Assembly: GCF_036324505.1 (NCBI RefSeq)
Contig: NC_086351.1
Span: 4,226,001 to 4,290,000, forward strand
Source: Eleginops maclovinus
Lineage: Eukaryota; Chordata; Actinopteri; Perciformes; Eleginopidae
Direction: 5' to 3'
Length of the DNA stretch: 64,000 bases
The notes under the pieces are model-generated. The model worked only from the letters and a program-made list of their open reading frames with translations, ran no database searches and was not told the origin of the DNA. Below are positions 63,801 to 64,000 of this stretch, piece after piece. Each line of letters starts with the position of its first letter. Position 1 is the first letter of the stretch. The translations under genes and the position numbers were made by a program.

Positions 63801-64000
63801 TAATGGCTGCTTTGAAACATAGAGTCTAACATTTTAGTCAGTAATCTCTCCTCTCTCCTCAAATTGGATATTGTTAGTTTTGGATTGAATCGCCTTGTGT
63901 TTTCTTTCCCTTGCTTAGGAGAACCCATATGTGATGCGCAGAGAAAACTACCAGGACTTCCAGGGCAACGACCAGTACGAGGGCTTCTGTGTCGACATGC
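42741..64000 (+). CDS. grik5: grik5, kainate receptor subunit GluK5 (KA2); 5' half, 11 coding exons, open at window end
   Basis: This gene encodes an auxiliary kainate-type ionotropic glutamate receptor subunit. GluK5 assembles with GluK1-3 in the neuronal plasma membrane and raises glutamate affinity. Joining the exons gives 460 residues in one frame: a hydrophobic signal peptide (about 1-28), the amino-terminal domain (about 35-420) and the start of S1 (TTILENPYVM from about 430, then YEGFCVDM at the edge). Distinctive strings are [69 protein letters not shown] and LANKTL. These fit GRIK5 better than its paralogue GRIK4, for example VCGRGER and [10 protein letters not shown] as I recall the families. 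N-glycosylation sequons fall at about 230, 282, 296, 332, 382, 404, 410, 417 and 424, as expected for an extracellular domain. All ten introns are GT-AG. The family is usually about 950-1000 residues, so more than half lies outside the window. The identification is very secure. Confidence 0.97.
42853..43755 (+). other. grik5: grik5 intron 1
   Basis: 903 bp, GT-AG. It is AT-rich with no coding signal. Its last ~90 bp look like a teleost interspersed-repeat fragment (43655-43735). Confidence 0.85.
43655..43735 (+). repeat. Interspersed repeat fragment just upstream of exon 2
   Basis: The stretch with GACATTTTGGGAAACACACT, TTATTAGCTTTCTGGC and GGCAGATGAAAAGA resembles a common teleost repeat whose consensus, as I recall it, runs 'acattttgggaaatacgctt' then 'attcgctttcttgcc' and 'gttagatgagaagat'. 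The family name is not known to me. The fragment ends about 20 bp before the exon 2 acceptor. Confidence 0.5.
43756..43920 (+). CDS. grik5: grik5 coding exon 2 (residues 38-92 and first base of codon 93)
   Basis: The acceptor is CTTTCTAG|CG and the donor ACCA|GTGAGT. The exon encodes [18 protein letters not shown] and then a segment ending YDTTDT, the first beta-strand and helix of the periplasmic-binding-protein-like amino-terminal domain. The exon begins with two bases completing Ala38 and ends with the A of Met93. The Cys of SVCGRGER is in the position used by kainate receptors for a domain disulfide (family knowledge). Confidence 0.96.
45156..45265 (+). mobile_element. tRNA-derived SINE remnant
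   Basis: It begins with a tRNA-like head (GTGGCGCAGGGGGTAAGTAA), followed 30 bp on by a B-box-like GGGTTTGATCTCG and then a body with CTGCAGTCAACATGTCGAGG and TGTCCTTGAGCGATGTGTCC. The 'caacatgtcg...gtccttgagc' body is typical of fish SINEs. The 3' tail is missing or decayed. Confidence 0.65.
45325..45420 (-). repeat. Interspersed repeat fragment, opposite orientation
   Basis: Read on the minus strand it has CAATACGCTTATTCACTTTC, CTGCCAGGAGG and later GCTAGGCTAAGCTAACCAGC, the same family recalled for the fragment before exon 2 (there on the + strand). Decayed and truncated. Confidence 0.5.
46549..46646 (+). CDS. grik5: grik5 coding exon 3 (residues 93-125)
   Basis: The acceptor is CCCTTTCAG|TG after a long C/T tract; the donor is GAG|GTGAGT. 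It encodes [20 protein letters not shown] and continues to ICGEKE, one of the most conserved parts of the GluK4/GluK5 amino-terminal domain. The exon starts in phase 1 (completing Met93) and ends on a codon boundary. Confidence 0.97.
46647..46973 (+). other. grik5: grik5 intron 3
   Basis: 327 bp, GT-AG. It is pyrimidine-rich, with nothing else recognised. Confidence 0.9.
46974..47139 (+). CDS. grik5: grik5 coding exon 4 (residues 126-180 and first base of codon 181)
   Basis: The acceptor is CTGCCAG|ATC and the donor GAGT|GTGAGT. It encodes [19 protein letters not shown], then [12 protein letters not shown] and [12 protein letters not shown]. The final T joins GC of exon 5 to give Cys181. It lies only 327 bp after exon 3. 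Confidence 0.97.
47989..48377 (+). repeat. Direct repeat, copy A
   Basis: It matches 51277-51710. The last ~170 bp (from ACTCACAGTGAATGAGTGTA to TTTATGTTTCCT) differ at only about ten positions by eye. The first ~220 bp are a degenerate T/C-rich module built on CCCAAAATTC and TTGACTTTTA-like motifs and align more loosely. No terminal inverted repeats or coding capacity seen. Confidence 0.85.
49289..49977 (+). mobile_element. piggyBac-like DNA transposon relic, internally deleted
   Basis: TTAA flanks both ends (49289-49292 and 49974-49977), the target site used by piggyBac elements. The ends are imperfect inverted repeats: TTAACCCATTAAAGCC at the left, and TTAACACATTTAGGCC when the right end is read on the minus strand. 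Just inside the left end are three tandem ~34-bp subterminal repeats (CCATTAAAGCCGGGAAAGCG-like). The interior retains an acidic open frame ([10 protein letters not shown], then [17 protein letters not shown]), like the acidic N-terminus of piggyBac-type transposases. No catalytic DDD domain remains, so it cannot move on its own. Confidence 0.75.
49525..49781 (+). pseudogene. Remnant of piggyBac-type transposase N-terminal region
   Basis: About 85 codons are open, with a strongly acidic composition ([20 protein letters not shown], then a run of six Asp) followed by [13 protein letters not shown]. The plausible start ATG at 49504 (ATGGCAACTGCGGAGG) is one frame off from the acidic segment, so a frameshift separates them. 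The frame stops at 49781 before any catalytic domain. Assignment rests on composition and the TTAA/TIR context, not on catalytic motifs. Confidence 0.5.
51277..51710 (+). repeat. Direct repeat, copy B
   Basis: This is the second copy of the repeat at 47989-48377, about 3.3 kb downstream in the same orientation and in the same intron. It is slightly longer because it has additional units of the T/C-rich module, which also continue upstream toward 51220. Confidence 0.85.
52872..53050 (+). CDS. grik5: grik5 coding exon 5 (residues 181-240)
   Basis: The acceptor is CTGCCTCAG|GC and the donor AAG|GTCAGT. It encodes [39 protein letters not shown] and [16 protein letters not shown], the hinge-side part of the amino-terminal domain. 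The N-glycosylation sequon NAS is at about residue 230. [13 protein letters not shown] is a hallmark of the GluK4/5 pair. Confidence 0.97.
53051..53684 (+). other. grik5: grik5 intron 5
   Basis: 634 bp, GT-AG. It is mostly unique sequence with a pyrimidine-rich 3' third. No further gene is seen. Confidence 0.9.
53685..53738 (+). CDS. grik5: grik5 coding exon 6 (54 nt, residues 241-258)
   Basis: This small exon of exactly 18 codons has phase 0 at both ends, acceptor TTCACAG|GCG and donor ATG|GTAAGA. It encodes [18 protein letters not shown], matching GluK5. Because it is symmetric, skipping would keep the frame while removing one helix/strand unit of the amino-terminal domain. The large minisatellite lies in the intron just after it. 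Confidence 0.96.
54494..55513 (+). repeat. 21-bp minisatellite, about 48 units
   Basis: The unit is GAGGAGTAATAACCAAT plus four variable bases (AATA, ATCA, AACA, ACCA or GTCA). A second variable site is AGTAAT versus AGTCAT. Units are otherwise almost identical across 1,020 bp. The period of 21 is a multiple of 3 and lacks minus-strand stops in two frames, which creates long spurious open frames encoding seven-residue repeats. Confidence 0.98.
55514..55778 (+). mobile_element. Interspersed element interrupting the minisatellite, retroposon-tail-like
   Basis: It opens with an (AAG)n run of about seven units, then ACATACTTTATTTATCCCTT, ACAGGGAAATTG, a CA-rich stretch, and GTGCCTTGCTCAAGGGCACC TCGGCAG followed by AACTGGCACCTCTCCAGCTA. 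These strings recur in many teleost interspersed repeats (recalled, no search possible). Minisatellite units lie on both sides, so the element sits inside the array. Confidence 0.65.
55779..56037 (+). repeat. Second minisatellite array, mostly 18-bp period
   Basis: The units contain AGAGTAATAACCAATAA, related to the 21-bp units upstream but usually lacking the GAG triplet. The spacing is mostly 18 bp, with some 15- and 21-bp units. About 14 units. It ends 200 bp before exon 7. Confidence 0.93.
56240..56398 (+). CDS. grik5: grik5 coding exon 7 (residues 259-311)
   Basis: The acceptor is TTTTCCAG|GAC and the donor GCG|GTGAGT. It encodes [31 protein letters not shown] and [11 protein letters not shown]. 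Sequons are NTT (about 282) and NLS (about 296). Phase 0 at both ends. Confidence 0.97.
56399..56769 (+). other. grik5: grik5 intron 7
   Basis: 371 bp, GT-AG. It is pyrimidine-rich, with no further feature. Confidence 0.9.
56770..56922 (+). CDS. grik5: grik5 coding exon 8 (residues 312-362)
   Basis: The acceptor is TCAACAG|CTT. The donor ATG|GTAACC is weaker than most in this gene. It encodes [33 protein letters not shown] and [13 protein letters not shown]. The NRS sequon is at about 332. Phase 0 at both ends. Confidence 0.97.
56923..58396 (+). other. grik5: grik5 intron 8
   Basis: 1,474 bp, GT-AG. AT-rich unique-looking sequence; nothing recognised. Confidence 0.9.
58397..58501 (+). CDS. 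grik5: grik5 coding exon 9 (residues 363-397)
   Basis: The acceptor is CCTACCAG|GTG. The donor GAG|GTCAGG is a poor match to consensus. It encodes [20 protein letters not shown] and continues to GGHKE. The frame stays open for about 170 nt past the donor, so retention would first add residues and then stop. Confidence 0.96.
60195..60650 (+). mobile_element. TTAA-bounded short DNA element, copy 3
   Basis: It aligns with copies 1, 2 and 4 over the core CCCTCTGTCTGAAACCAGAG ... ATTGGTTAGCTGGC ... ATGTCCCGCCCCTTAGCCTA ... GTGATGTCAT ... AACACACTAAAGG. It also shares the upstream arm (TTTCTCATACTGCC) with copy 1. Termini are decayed, so the ends are approximate. Non-coding. Confidence 0.8.
61986..62321 (+). 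mobile_element. TTAA-bounded short DNA element, copy 4
   Basis: The left end is TTAAAGAGCAC and the right end GCCCCCTTTAA, a short imperfect inverted repeat. The core matches the other copies (CACCCTCTGTCTCAAACCAG, ATTGGTTAGCTGGCTGGC, TAGCCTATCACGTACAATG). It is shorter than copy 1, having lost part of the left arm. It ends 60 bp before exon 10. Confidence 0.85.
62382..62489 (+). CDS. grik5: grik5 coding exon 10 (residues 398-433)
   Basis: The acceptor is TCTCTGTTAG|ATC and the donor CTG|GTAAGT. It encodes [30 protein letters not shown] and IVTTIL. Four sequons cluster here (about 404, 410, 417, 424). It closes the amino-terminal domain and enters the linker to the ligand-binding S1 segment. 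A TTAA-bounded mobile element ends 60 bp upstream. Confidence 0.97.
62490..63918 (+). other. grik5: grik5 intron 10
   Basis: 1,429 bp, GT-AG. AT-rich, with no other feature recognised. Confidence 0.9.
63919..64000 (+). CDS. grik5: grik5 coding exon 11, cut by the window end (residues 434-460)
   Basis: The acceptor is TTGCTTAG|GAG. It encodes [14 protein letters not shown] and then YEGFCVDM before the window ends mid-codon. ENPYVM and YEGFCVDM are conserved in the S1 half of the ligand-binding domain of ionotropic glutamate receptors. Confidence 0.96.

Overview
The window reads as nuclear DNA of a bony fish, probably a spiny-rayed (percomorph-type) teleost. It contains the 5' half of one vertebrate gene with canonical GT-AG introns, very many (CA)n/(GT)n microsatellites, tRNA-derived SINE remnants, a piggyBac-type relic, and short TTAA-bounded elements of kinds common in teleosts. 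The species cannot be named from the sequence.

The only gene I can support is grik5, encoding kainate receptor subunit GluK5 (KA2), on the + strand from the ATG at 42741 to the window end. Eleven coding exons were placed by hand: 42741-42852, 43756-43920, 46549-46646, 46974-47139, 52872-53050, 53685-53738, 56240-56398, 56770-56922, 58397-58501, 62382-62489 and 63919-64000 (open at the window edge). Reading phase is kept across every junction, giving 460 residues: signal peptide, the complete extracellular amino-terminal domain and the first residues of the glutamate-binding S1 segment. The channel and C-terminal tail lie beyond the window. A consensus-like acceptor ends at 42690, so at least one 5' untranslated exon probably lies further upstream, possibly tens of kilobases away.

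Positions 1-42690 show no coding gene. They hold nearly all the long CA/GT arrays (up to about 136 bp), one (GA)n array, long pyrimidine- and purine-rich tracts, a SINE remnant, two copies of a short TTAA-bounded element, two copies of another interspersed repeat, and several repeat-poor TAATTA-rich blocks that could be conserved regulatory DNA. This is either the upstream intergenic desert or a very long first intron of grik5.

The gene body (42741-64000) has a different repeat landscape, with no CA arrays. Intron 4 holds a piggyBac-like relic (49289-49977) and a duplicated ~400 bp repeat. Intron 6 holds a minisatellite of about 48 units of 21 bp, followed by a retroposon-tail-like insert and a second array of mostly 18-bp units. 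Intron 9 holds two direct copies of the TTAA-bounded element; the second ends only 60 bp before exon 10. Most other long open frames are side effects of low-complexity DNA.
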